The position numbers were made by a program, and so were the translations under genes. The notes beneath the pieces are model-generated. The model saw nothing but the letters and a program-made list of their open reading frames with translations. It was not told where the DNA came from and ran no database searches. Positions 54,973 to 64,000 of a stretch of DNA of 64,000 nucleotides are shown one piece after another (positions within the stretch are counted from its first letter, which is position 1; each line of letters starts with the position of its first letter). The DNA is from Lichina pygmaea (Eukaryota; Ascomycota; Lichinomycetes; Lichinales; Lichinaceae), in the NCBI GenBank assembly GCA_963422465.1, contig OY730169.1, forward strand, positions 2,728,001 to 2,792,000, written 5' to 3'.

Positions 54973-55105
54973 GTCACAAGCTCCAGTCCTCGCTGGCACC
55001 TTGCGTTGAAATCACCAAACCACCGAATCTCCGAATGCCCGAATGCCCGAATCCTCGCAGTCCTCGCAATCCCCAAAAAGCCTTGCGACCCTGGGAATCT
55101 CCGAA

Positions 55106-55284
55106 CCCCCCCCCCCCCCCCCCCCCCCCCAATCCCTGAACCACCGAATCCCCTGGTCAAACCATGAAAGAAGAGCTAGACTTGCGTTACGTGTCAAATG
55201 TATCAAGTGACGGTGGCAGCGACCCGAGAGAATGCCAAAGGAAAGGGGAGAAGGAGAAAAAAGGGGGGGGGGGGGGGGGGGGGG
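55106..55284. repeat. C25 (55106-55130) and G22 (55263-55284) runs
   Basis: Two opposed homopolymers 132 bp apart; together they could pair as an inverted repeat or form G-quadruplex and i-motif structures. Run length may be affected by sequencing error. Confidence 0.9.
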
Positions 55285-55479
55285 TTCTTCGAGAAGCCAT
55301 CAACACCACCAATCCCCAAAACGACCACTCCAAATGAGAACTTCCATACGACCATCCCAAACTGCGGATGACCACTTCAAAATCGGCACCTCCAAAAAAA
55401 AACAACCTCACACTGATTACCAACAACCACCGTACGCTTATCACTAACGGCAACCCCACACTACTGTCACCCACCCCGA

Positions 55480-57038
55480 TCAACCAAAAAGAGCATCACC
55501 CAATCGAATCGACACAGTCTTGATCTGGGTGTAGTTGGCGAGGGCGGCCTCGCCGAGCTCGCGGCCCATGCCGCTCTCCTTGAAGCCGCCAAAGGGGAGT
55601 TGGTGGTGCAGGGTGTTGTAGGTGTTGACCCAGACCGTGCCGGCCCTGAGGCCGTTGGAGACGCTGATGGCCGTCTTGAGGTCGGTCGTGTGCACGGCCG
55701 CGGCGAGGCCGTACGTCGTGGCGTTGCCGAGCCGGATCGCGTCCTCGGCCGAGCCGAACTTGGAGATTGAGCACACCGGCCCGAAGATCTCGTCCTTGAC
55801 GATCTTCATGTCCTCCGTCACGTTCGAGAAGATGGTCGGCTGGATGAAGTAGCCGTCCGTGCCGTGCCGCTCGCCGCCGAGCTCGACCTTTGCGCCGGAC
55901 TTCTTGCCTTCGTCGATGTATCTTGAGCCGATTCAGTCGGTCTGCGGTGGCGTCATGCTCAAAATAACTACAGGGACGTATGTACCCACCCCATGATCCG
56001 ATCAAACTGAAGTTGCGACACTTGCGGACCCTGGAACGTATCCGCCTCGAACGGATCGCCGACCTTGTTGGCCTGGGTCCGAGCCTTGAAGCGCTCGACA
56101 AAGTCGTCGTAGATGCCTTCCTGCACGTAGATGCGCGACCCGGCGCAACAGACCTGGCCGTGGTTGTAGAAAACGCCAAAGTTGACCCACGAGATGGCGT
56201 TGTCGATGTCTGCGTCGTCAAAGACGATGTTCGGGCTCTTGCCACCCAACTCGAGCGTCACCTTCTTCAAGTTCGAGCTGGCGGCGGCCTTCATGATCTG
56301 CCGGCCGACGAAGGTCGAGCCGGTGAAGGCCACCTTGTCGACGTCCATGTGCGACGAGATGGCGGCACCGGCAACCTTGCCGAAGCCCGAGATGGTGTTG
56401 ACCACGCCTGGCGGGAAGCCGGCCTCCTTGATCAGTTGCGAGGCGTACAATGCCGACAGCGGCGTCTGCTCGGCCGACTTGATGACGACCGTGTTACCCG
56501 TCGCCACGGCCGGCGCAATCTTCCACGACCACATCAGCAAGGGGAAGTTCCACGGGATGATCTGGCCGCACACTCCCAGCGGCTCCTGGCGGGTGTAGTT
56601 GAACCTGTCGTTGTCCGTGTGGATGACCCTGCCCTCGACCTTGTCCGCCCAGCCAGCGTAGTACCTGATCGTCTTGGCAGCCATACCCACATCGAACTTA
56701 GCTAGCGACAGCGCCTTTCCATTGTCCAGCGCCTCGATGGCCGCAAGGGTATCGAGATGCTGTTCGATCAAGTCGGCCAGCTTGAGGAGAAGCCTCCCTC
56801 GGTCCTCTGGCGTCACGTGGTGCCATTCTCCTTCGAAAGCCCGACGGGCGGCCGCGACAGCTTCGTCGACGTCCTTCTCGGCGGCTTCGTGGACGGATGT
56901 GATCACCTTCTCCGTTGAAGGATTGATGACGTCGAAGGTCTTGTCATCAATACCCTCTCGGAACTCATTGTCGATAAACAACCCTGTCGGTTGCGTATAC
57001 TTGCCGGTCGTCGGTGTCTCGATCTCAACGGACGTCAT
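55480..57038 (-). CDS. Aldehyde dehydrogenase, NAD(P)+-dependent (class 1/2 type)
   Basis: Oxidises acetaldehyde and similar aldehydes to acids. Two exons give 496 aa, the usual family size: 57038-55990 and 55921-55480. The 68-nt intron has donor GTGGGT, branch CTGAAT and acceptor CAAG; it joins QFDRIMG to [20 protein letters not shown]. The start is ATG at 57038 ([19 protein letters not shown]); an upstream GTG-opened frame is not used. Landmarks: [40 protein letters not shown], the general base Glu in [13 protein letters not shown], the catalytic Cys297 in [21 protein letters not shown] and [16 protein letters not shown]. No obvious mitochondrial presequence, so a cytosolic form is likely. 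It is close to fungal AldA/ALD5-type enzymes used in ethanol and acetate metabolism. It is divergent from the PQ-loop gene. Confidence 0.93.
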
Positions 57039-58226
57039 CTTGATATGGAAGAGTAGATAAGAAAGGCCGTGCACTATTCAGAACTGGGTTGTGGTGAATA
57101 ATTCGTAGATGTTTCTCGACGTCTTATGGGATTGAGACTTCCCAAATGGTAACATCAAATGCGCCACTGCTGGAGCTCCAGTTACCCCTCATCAATCAAA
57201 TTCTCCGCGTCTAGGCGGCGCCGTCAGATCTAGCCACTTCGACCGAGGTTGGTCGCACTGGTACCTCGTACTACGTACGTACTGTACAGTACGTACGGAA
57301 GTAGCTCAAGACAAGCCACGTACGAATGTACGTGCTGTGGGAGATCGCCATGCAGGTGGCGATGTATTTGGTCCGCAGGTTTTGAAACCATAGCTGAGAC
57401 AACCCCATGGCGCTTGGATTCGACCGAATCAGCTCAGGGATCTCCAATGTTGTTATGCTTGTCCCCCCCGGTGGATACATCGACTGAGCTCAGAGTAGAA
57501 GGCCGAATGGCTTTCAGCGGCGGTCAACTCTGTATCAACAGCATGGCCCGCTATACGTACGTCGAGGTGAAGCTCATCACCATTTTCGTAGCTTTGCAGT
57601 AGCTTTGCAGTAGCTTTGAAGTAGCTTTGCAGTAGCTCTGCGATAAGCTCTGCGATAGCTCCGCTACCGCTCCGCTACCGCCACCTACGAAAATTAGTGC
57701 CAACGGCTAACTAATGCGATCACGTACAGTAGCTGCGGCTCTACGAAGGTACTTACGTACGTACGTACCGAGCCGTGCGAGGTTGAGCCTCACCCTCGGT
57801 TAGACACGGATAGCCGTTTCGAGCTGCTCATGGAGCGATTAGTCATTGCTTGGTCAGCCATACGTTTCACATCATGACTCTCCCTCCTCCTACGTACAGT
57901 ACCTACGTACAGCACGTACGTACGTAGATGATACGTAATTCGGTGACTTACGGGATATGCTACAGCAAGCAGGATGCTAATACCACAAATGACGCTGGCT
58001 GTCAGTTCTTCTAACCGGCAGAACCATTCGGACCCCAATGCCCGTCTTGGTAGCTTTGCTTGACTCTCGGTCCATCGCAGGAATTGTTGTTGAAGCTTGA
58101 AGACGAGAAGCAAGCGGAGGAAGAAATCGAGGACGAGATTGCGTGCATACACGGTCGAACATGACAGAACAGATACAGGGCATGCGATTCACGAGTATAT
58201 AAGACTGTCAGCATTGCACCGCCATT
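57039..58226. other. Divergent promoter region, 1.2 kb
   Basis: Between the ALDH and PQ-loop ATGs. TACGTAC clusters occur at 57272-57298, 57753-57768 and 57892-57928. A degenerate tandem repeat of GTAGCTTTGCA lies at 57588-57683. No gene recognised; TATATAAGACTG at 58196-58207 is a possible TATA element for the PQ-loop gene. Confidence 0.5.
57588..57683. repeat. Degenerate 11-12-bp tandem repeat
   Basis: About eight units of a GTAGCTTTGCA type drifting into GATAGCTCTGC and GCTACCGCTCC; the sequence AGCTACNGTAGCTAC-type words make it partly self-complementary. Confidence 0.8.
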
Positions 58227-59544
58227 ATGTTTCCACCACCTCAGGCTCTCGGCTTGGATGTTGAAGCTCTGAGTGGCATCAGTGGGTGAGTACGACTTCG
58301 GTCGATCTTGACGCCGTCGTGTGTATGTCTCTGGCTGGACTTGACTCCACATTCCGACAGTCAGAGTTCCGTACTTCTATACCCAGTTCTCGTCGACTTC
58401 ATCGTCAGCTGAAGCATATGTTAGATCAATATCAATAGCCTGCTGGATCGTGGTCTTCTCTCCTCAGATCATCGAGAATTTCCGAAGAGGGTCGGCCGAA
58501 GGACTGTCCATCGTCTTCCTCGTGGTCTGGTTGGCCGGTGATGTTTTCAACATCTTGGGCGCGGTCATGCAGGGCGTTCTTCCTACAATGGCATGTTTAC
58601 ACCGCTTTGCTGATCGTCCTTATGACCATCGCCTCGATATGCTCCACTCGGCACCGTAGCTAATCTGCAATGGCATGCAATGCCCTCGGAAAACAAAGAC
58701 CATCCTTGCCGTATACTATACATTCGCCGATATCGTCTTGCTCGGGCAGTGCTTCTATTACCGGGGTTTCACCCTGTCTGATGTGCCGTCCAAGCCTGCC
58801 CAAAAGGGGAAGCCTGACCGGGTTACCGAATCCTCCCCCTTGCTTGACGGAGATGTCCCCCAACAACGTCGTCCATCCAGCTCGTCATGGCGCAGTACTG
58901 CTGCAGTCAACCCTACACATCTGTCCATCGTAACGCCCTTGGTCGATCCTGGAAGGTCGACCGAACCGCCTGCAATCAGCAACCTTCGACCCACGAGCGC
59001 CGTGCAGACGACGATGCTCAATGTCCCTGCCGTTCTACTTGTGTGCGCAGCGGGTGTCTTTGGATGGTGGACCAGCATGCTGTCGGGCAGCCACAGCTAC
59101 GGAGTGAACGGCCCCGGCGAAAGAGGCAGGGCACGAGAAGACATGCTAGAGTTCAACGCTCTCGGCCAGGTCTTCGGATACCTTTGCGCTCTTCTCTATC
59201 TCGGCAGCCGCTTTCCTCAGATCATGTCGAACATCCGACGGAAGAGTACCGAAGGGGTTTCCATGCTGTTCTTCGTCTTCGCGTGCCTTGGAAACTTCAC
59301 CTACGTCCTTTCGATCTTTGCCTTTTCGCCGGTCTGTAGTGCACCAGCCCGCTGCAGACCCGGCGAGGTGAAGGACGTTTACCTGCGATATATCCTGGTC
59401 AACCTTTCGTGGTTGCTCGGAAGTTTTGGCACGCTCCTGCTCGACTTGCTTATCTTTGCACAGTTTTTCCTGTATCGGCGCGACGTCGGACAGGAGGAGG
59501 GGAACGGGGAAGCTGTCGAGGACAGTGCTATCGGATCTGGTTAG
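58227..59544 (+). CDS. PQ-loop vacuolar (lysosomal-type) cationic amino-acid transporter
   Basis: A seven-helix PQ-loop protein of 356 aa, related to yeast Ypq1-3 and human SLC66A1 (PQLC2), which export basic amino acids from the vacuole or lysosome. Exons are 58227-58285, 58425-58590 and 58699-59544. Intron 1 is 139 nt (GTGAGT...GCTGAAG...TTAG). Intron 2 is 108 nt and appears to be GC-AG (GCATGT...AAAG, branch GCTAAT 40 nt earlier). Joins restore LSGISGSISIACWIVVFSPQIIENF and VLPTMTILAVYYTFAD. The two PQ motifs are FSPQIIENFRRGSAEG in the first half and SRFPQIMSNIRRKSTEG in the second, each followed by a glycine-rich helix. A loop of about 130 residues separates the halves. It is divergent from ALDH and 423 bp ahead of DPH1. 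Confidence 0.9.
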
Positions 59545-59967
59545 TCAATCTCTGTGGTAGTTATGGGAGGACAGATATCGAACACGTTCTACGATCATTA
59601 GAGGGAGAGTCTGGCTCTATCTCGGCTTTGCCACAAGTAGCATTGTCCAACCCACACGTCTTCAATGATGTGCATGTGCGTCCTACTAGTCATGGTTACA
59701 CGACAGTCCATCGTTCGCCTACCCACTGTATTTACGTACTGTAGGTCTTGGTTTTTCAAGTTCTCAGTGACCTTCGCCCCGGTGGACAGGCTGCTGCTCC
59801 GCACGTCAGCCGCTGGCTTTCAACGACGCTAGAGGCAGCTCGGGTCATCTACGAAGGTACACAGGTCAGAGAAGATAAGCCCTCCCTCCATATGTAGATA
59901 ATTAGTGGCCAAGCTCCGGCATCCGATTCAAATAAACGCACAAGTATCCTTTTTCCCACTTGATACA
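59545..59967. other. Spacer before DPH1
   Basis: 423 bp between codirectional genes; holds the PQ-loop 3' region and DPH1 promoter. No gene recognised. Confidence 0.5.
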
Positions 59968-61410
59968 ATGTCGATAACAGGAGAGATGCAGACTGAGAGC
60001 TCGGAGAATCTGAATCTTCAGCCCCTGTCGATCACGGCACCCCAAGGCCCAGATGGAGCAATACCATCAACATCTGCAAAGCAGCCGCGGAAACGGTTCG
60101 TCGGAAAGAGAGCAGCAAGAGACGGCAGCTCACAGAATGCTGGGGCACAGAGCTCCATCGAGGACAGCGGAGCCGTTCAAGGTCAGCGCCTCGGTCGCCT
60201 TCTGGGTCACGCAGTCCCCACTGACGGTCCTGCAGTGGCTCCAACAAGAGTGAGTGCAAGAGCTCTGAACCGGATCCCGCAGGAGATACTGGGAGACCCT
60301 GACATCGTCGCCGCCGTGGCGCTCCTGCCAGCAAACTACTCGTTCGAGATACCCAAGACTATACATCGGATCCGGAGCTCGGGCGCCAAGAAGGTCGCCC
60401 TGCAGTTCCCCGAGGGGCTGCTCATGTTCGCCACCACCATCTCAGACATCGTCACCCGGTTTTGTGCCGGGGTCGAGACGCTGATCATGGGCGACGTCAC
60501 CTACGGAGCCTGTTGTATCGACGACTACACTGCAAGAGCACTAGACTGCGACTTTCTGGTCCACTACGCGCACAGCTGCCTGATACCCATGGACGTTACC
60601 AAGATCAAGACGCTATATGTCTTTGTCGACATCAGCATCGACACCGCGCATCTGCTGGCCACGCTGGAGCGCAACTTCAGCCCGGGAAAGACGATCGCCA
60701 TGGTCGGCACGATCCAGTTCAACGCGACGCTGCACGCGGTCAAGCCAGAGCTCGAACGCGCGGGGTTCAAGGTTATAGTGCCCCAGATCGCGCCGCTCAG
60801 CAAAGGCGAGATACTGGGGTGTACCTCTCCGCGGCTGCCGTCCGGGAGCGGCGTGGACTTGATACTGTATCTCGGCGACGGCCGCTTCCACCTGGAGTCG
60901 GCGATGATCCACAATCCCGACCTGCCGGCGTATCGGTACGATCCGTACTCGCGCCGGCTGACGGCGGAGAAGTACGACCACGCCGAGATGCAGACGCTGC
61001 GGCGGGACGCCATCGCCACGGCGCGCTCGGCCAAGAGGTGGGGCTTGATCCTGGGCGCTCTCGGCCGGCAGGGCAACCCGCACACGATGAGCATGATCGA
61101 GGCGCACCTGCGCGACCGGGGAATCCCCTCCGTCAACCTGCTCCTGAGCGAGATCTTCCCGGGCAAGCTCGCGCTCATGCCCGACGTCGAATGCTGGGTC
61201 CAGATCGCCTGTCCCCGACTGAGCATAGATTGGGGATACGCCTTCCCGCGGCCGCTGCTGACGCCCTACGAGGCCCTGGTCGCGCTGGGGCACACGAAGG
61301 AGTGGTGGACAGAGTCCCGTCGGGGCCGTGGCGATGCCGGTGGCGATGGCGTCTACCCGATGGATTTCTACGCCAAGGACGGTCTGGGCAGGACAAGAGC
61401 TACAGTATAA
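59968..61410 (+). CDS. DPH1: Diphthamide synthesis subunit 1 (2-(3-amino-3-carboxypropyl)histidine synthase)
   Basis: With Dph2 it transfers the 3-amino-3-carboxypropyl group from S-adenosylmethionine to a histidine of elongation factor 2, the first step to diphthamide; a noncanonical radical-SAM iron-sulfur enzyme, cytosolic. One exon, 480 aa from ATG 59968 ([12 protein letters not shown]); the frame opens earlier at a GTG (59905). The N-terminal 110 residues are polar and variable. Landmarks: [52 protein letters not shown] with Cys182 (and Cys183), [12 protein letters not shown] with Cys204, and [13 protein letters not shown] with Cys415; these three Cys are the cluster ligands in the family. 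[11 protein letters not shown] and [10 protein letters not shown] are also typical. A possible N-terminal intron at 60180-60250 was tested and did not keep the frame. Confidence 0.93.
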   Translation: MSITGEMQTESSENLNLQPLSITAPQGPDGAIPSTSAKQPRKRFVGKRAARDGSSQNAGAQSSIEDSGAVQGQRLGRLLGHAVPTDGPAVAPTRVSARALNRIPQEILGDPDIVAAVALLPANYSFEIPKTIHRIRSSGAKKVALQFPEGLLMFATTISDIVTRFCAGVETLIMGDVTYGACCIDDYTARALDCDFLVHYAHSCLIPMDVTKIKTLYVFVDISIDTAHLLATLERNFSPGKTIAMVGTIQFNATLHAVKPELERAGFKVIVPQIAPLSKGEILGCTSPRLPSGSGVDLILYLGDGRFHLESAMIHNPDLPAYRYDPYSRRLTAEKYDHAEMQTLRRDAIATARSAKRWGLILGALGRQGNPHTMSMIEAHLRDRGIPSVNLLLSEIFPGKLALMPDVECWVQIACPRLSIDWGYAFPRPLLTPYEALVALGHTKEWWTESRRGRGDAGGDGVYPMDFYAKDGLGRTRATV

Positions 61411-62298
61411 TACCATCCGGAAGCTGAGATGTACAGTACAGTACCCTACCCGTCCGACTACACTTGGTCGTCCGACCACACTCTATTCATACAGTCAAGC
61501 AACGAAAGGTACAATCCAGTCCCTGCACTTTTTTTTTTATCTCCGTGTCGCCCTGTCCCAGCAGGGAATCGATCATCCAGTAGAAAGTGGGACAAATTGT
61601 TGGACCTTGGAATTTTGGACCTTGGGCGTGTGCCTGGGATGTACGCAGGTGTACTGTGTCGTACATATCACTTCCACACTGCTATACGGGAGTACGGGAG
61701 TGCGGGGAGACTTGAGTTGCTGTGACCAACTCACCACTACGTAGCCTGTATTTGTGAGCAGTGATTGAAAAAGTGGTGAGCATGAATTGTTCTCAGAAGA
61801 GTCAGATGGGATGTGATTTGCATGTGAATGTCAGTGATGTACAGTACATGACATGTTGATGATGATGCCTGATGACAATGCCTGACAACAGTCCCCAAAC
61901 AGTTTCTTCTGTAGGAAACCTCATGGTGACAGAAGAATACTACCATGCCTCTTGCAACATCCAACAGAAATTTAAATCACTCACATCATGTACTGAGTGT
62001 ACTTGTGACCAACTCTGAGTCAGCTTTTAGGATTGAATGAAGATATCATGTGAGATGGTGAGCCTGTCTCGGACTGGTATGTGTGCACATATACTGTCAT
62101 CATGATGATTCTGTTGTGTGTGAAAAGTGTGGACAGAGTATCTTGAATGAATAGTTGGTGTGGTGTTGGAAAGAAAGAAAGAAAGAAAAAAAAAGTAAAG
62201 AGCAGCTGGTGATTAATGGAGATTCGTTAAGAGACAGCAGAGAGAACTTTTGGTTTTGAACGGACAAGAGTGAGGGAAGAGAGTGGAGAAGGCGAACC

Positions 62299-62317
62299 GG
62301 GGGGGGGGGGGGGGGGG
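62299..62317. repeat. 19-nt G run
   Basis: Homopolymer within the converging-gene spacer. Confidence 0.9.
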
Positions 62318-62822
62318 TTGATAAGGAATACTATGACAATCATAACATTCCAGAAGGAACTGAGCACAGTTATTTCTCCTCCCCCCTCTTCTCTCCTCCA
62401 ACCCCCATCTCCCCAAGCCCTGAAGATTTTGAAGAGAACTATCGGCATGAACAATCACACAGCTTTATGGCTGCATGACAGAGGAAAGTATGCTTCGAGC
62501 CGAGTGTATTCCACGATGTCAAGTGGGAGAACAGAGGGACACGCCGTATTTTTTTTCCGGAACAAGGAATGGTAAAGACGGGACACTTCTGTAGAGATAT
62601 GTAGTTGAGACAAGTGTGAGAAGTAAACGTTGCGATGAAAGGGGGGTATCATACGTAAAGAAATTGGCGAGGGGCATCGTGCTGGTATGTTTTATTTTTT
62701 AATTTTTTTTTTATTTGATTCTTACACTGATAGTAGCTTTTCAGCCATGCAGATCTTCTAGCTCGTGCTGGTATGTACGGCCAGGAAAAGATGCAAAGCG
62801 AAGGAGGAGTGACTCTTTCAGT

Positions 62823-62851
62823 TCGTCGTCGTCGTCGTCGTCGTCGTCGTC
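62823..62851. repeat. TCG trinucleotide array
   Basis: About nine to ten TCG units, outside any called gene, 190 bp downstream of the GTR1 stop. Confidence 0.9.
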
Positions 62852-63040
62852 AGATGAGTGATGGTGTCCGTCAGAGCGCTCTTTATCCTCCGCCTTCAAT
62901 CAAACATTTGATTGACATCCAGAGGGACACAGGGTATGGGTTCCCATCCTCTTGTCCTCAAACGGCCGCGCCCGTGTTGCTGTCGACGTTGTTCCGTCGA
63001 CCTCGACTCGGCGTGCGCGTTCGATTCGGCGAGGACTGCC

Positions 63041-64000
63041 CTAGTGCGCGGGAACAGGAGCAGCAGGGGCGAGGGGGCCCCGGCCGAGACCCTCCATCCT
63101 GTCGAAGAGCTGCACGGCGATCTTGGTGTTGATGACGGCGCAGTTGTACGTGGCTTCGCCCGGCGCGGTGACGACGAGGATGTACGTGTTGGCGGTGAAC
63201 TTGGCGATGAACATGTTGAACTTGGTCGTCTTGATGCCAAACTCGACGAACTGCGGCGACGATCGCGGCAGGCCCGTGTGCTTCGACAGCGACTGCTTCC
63301 ACGTCTTGATGATGTTGCTGAGCCGCTCGAACCGGTCCTTGCACGGGTTGAGCTCGCCGACGCTGCTCGTGACGTGGGTGACGACGAGGAAGGTGGTGCG
63401 CTCGAAGAGCACAATCTCCTCGGCGCCGAGGCTGTCGGCGAGCCGACGCAGATGCTCCTCGATGACGCCGAGGTTCGGGATCAGGGTGTAGATGATGCTG
63501 GACCAGGCGCGGTACAGCGACTGGTCCCAGATGCTGGTGGCGAAACACGCAACCTCGAAGGCGCCGCAGCGCTCCTTGACCAGCGCCGCACGCTCGTTGA
63601 AGATCTTGTCGCGGAAGTGGTCCTGCACGAGGTCCATCTTGTGGATCAGACAGAAGACCGACGCGGACGGGCTGCGGTCCGCGAGGGCGCGGGCGTTGGC
63701 GGAGAAGACCACGAGGTCGCGATCGAACTCGCGGGACTCGATGTCGAAGACGTAGATCAGGACGCCGACGTTGGAGAACACGTGGTTCGCCTGCGTGCTG
63801 AGGTAGTTCTCGACAAAGGCATCTTGGCTGCACGTGCCGAACACGTCGTCAACGGCTTTCGCCCCAACACACACACAGACACTCACGCCGACGAACCGAG
63901 CAAACGAACGAGCGAACAGCAAGCGCATCATGGGGGAGCCGGGGACAGGGACCATCGTAGCCGAAGCGACCGACATCGTAAACTCACCCGCCACAGTCCC
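63041..64000 (-). CDS. GTR1: Rag GTPase Gtr1 (RagA/B-like), 3' part
   Basis: A small GTPase of the vacuolar EGO/Ragulator complex that signals amino-acid supply to TORC1. The gene runs off the right edge, so only the C-terminal part is present: exon 63827-63041 plus 13 nt of an upstream exon at 64000-63988. Those 13 nt read as the end of WDCGG, the switch II DxxG motif, followed by a GTGAGT donor; the intron 63828-63987 (160 nt) ends GTGCAG and the next exon begins QDAFVENYL. So the G1/P-loop and switch I lie beyond the window. Present: VFSNVGVLIYVFDIES, HKMDLV (the NKxD-type motif, as in Rag proteins) and the C-terminal roadblock-type domain through INTKIAVQLFDRMEG. Compared with yeast Gtr1 (310 aa) the visible 262 residues fit the missing N-terminal ~70. 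The frame's in-window ATGs at 63994 and later are inside the intron. Confidence 0.9.
   Translation of the reverse strand, partial: GTVAGEFTMSVASATMVPVPGSPMMRLLFARSFARFVGVSVCVCVGAKAVDDVFGTCSQDAFVENYLSTQANHVFSNVGVLIYVFDIESREFDRDLVVFSANARALADRSPSASVFCLIHKMDLVQDHFRDKIFNERAALVKERCGAFEVACFATSIWDQSLYRAWSSIIYTLIPNLGVIEEHLRRLADSLGAEEIVLFERTTFLVVTHVTSSVGELNPCKDRFERLSNIIKTWKQSLSKHTGLPRSSPQFVEFGIKTTKFNMFIAKFTANTYILVVTAPGEATYNCAVINTKIAVQLFDRMEGLGRGPLAPAAPVPAH

Larger units (their letters stand above)
54484..55479. other. Spacer with minisatellite and homopolymers
   Basis: No gene. Contains the 12-bp minisatellite (54670-54972), a 25-nt C run at 55106-55130 and a 22-nt G run at 55263-55284. The long frames through the minisatellite on both strands exist because its unit has no stop in several frames. 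Confidence 0.7.
61411..63040. other. Spacer between converging genes, 1.6 kb
   Basis: The 3' ends of DPH1 and GTR1 face each other. AT-richer than its surroundings, with a G run (62299-62317), poly-A/T stretches at 62180-62200 and 62690-62712, and a TCG array (62823-62851). No gene recognised. Confidence 0.5.

Noticed and set aside
54597-55167. Frames of 170-180 codons with SSPM, PCPA or GHGA repeats
   Set aside because: Produced by the 12-bp minisatellite, which is open on both strands; no single frame is favoured.
60180-60250. Possible intron in the DPH1 N-terminus (GTCAGC donor)
   Set aside because: No acceptor keeps the frame, and the unspliced protein is contiguous with the conserved core.
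63828-63994. N-terminal extension of the GTR1 frame from an ATG at 63994
   Set aside because: The segment reads through an intron with GTGAGT and GTGCAG borders; the DxxG motif is completed only by joining the 13 nt at the window edge.

Overview
This is a stretch of nuclear DNA from a filamentous ascomycete (Pezizomycotina, most likely a sordariomycete-type genome; the lineage is inferred from gene content, not tested). The signs are: short spliceosomal introns (mostly 54-160 nt, with GTACGT, GTAAGT or GTATGT donors and CTRAY branch points), C2H2 protein families found only in Pezizomycotina, a Lys9-type lysine pathway, Fot1/pogo-type DNA transposons and GC-rich genes set in long spacers full of microsatellites. 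Nothing bacterial or viral was seen. I joined exons by hand from splice signals and conserved motifs; 29 introns are proposed in 14 genes.

Layout. 0.4-18.3 kb is gene-poor: a TMEM53/DUF829 hydrolase and three different C2H2 zinc-finger genes, separated by 3-5 kb spacers with TACGTA-type repeats. 21.3-27.8 kb holds two secreted proteins, a proteinase K-like subtilase and a double-psi beta-barrel (expansin-like) protein, on either side of a decayed Fot1/pogo-like transposon that carries a second, foldback-type element inside it. 28.5-37.1 kb holds a 57-bp LINE 3' fragment, an amino-acid permease divergent from saccharopine reductase (LYS9), and a secreted carboxylesterase. 37.3-42.9 kb is a mobile-element island: a long-inverted-repeat element with a LINE 3' end inserted in it, a second LINE 3' end with a perfect 14-bp target duplication, a possible orphan gene, and another deleted Fot1-like element.

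43.1-64.0 kb is dense housekeeping sequence: derlin, an Aro8-type aminotransferase, PEX16 divergent from cystathionine gamma-lyase (CYS3), the protein-histidine methyltransferase HPM1, an aldehyde dehydrogenase divergent from a vacuolar PQ-loop transporter, DPH1, and the 3' part of the Rag GTPase GTR1, which runs off the right edge.

How the genes relate. There is no clear biosynthetic cluster. Several genes concern amino acids (permease, LYS9, ARO8, CYS3, PQ-loop vacuolar transporter, GTR1/TORC1), and LYS9 has a perfect Gcn4/CPC1 site 97 bp before its ATG. HPM1 and DPH1 both modify a histidine of the translation machinery. I read these groupings as probably coincidental. The most unusual material is the LINE family with tetranucleotide tails instead of poly(A), the nested transposons, the polyglutamine tract inside a zinc finger, and the abundance of TACGTA repeats in a genome that also favours GTACGT splice donors.
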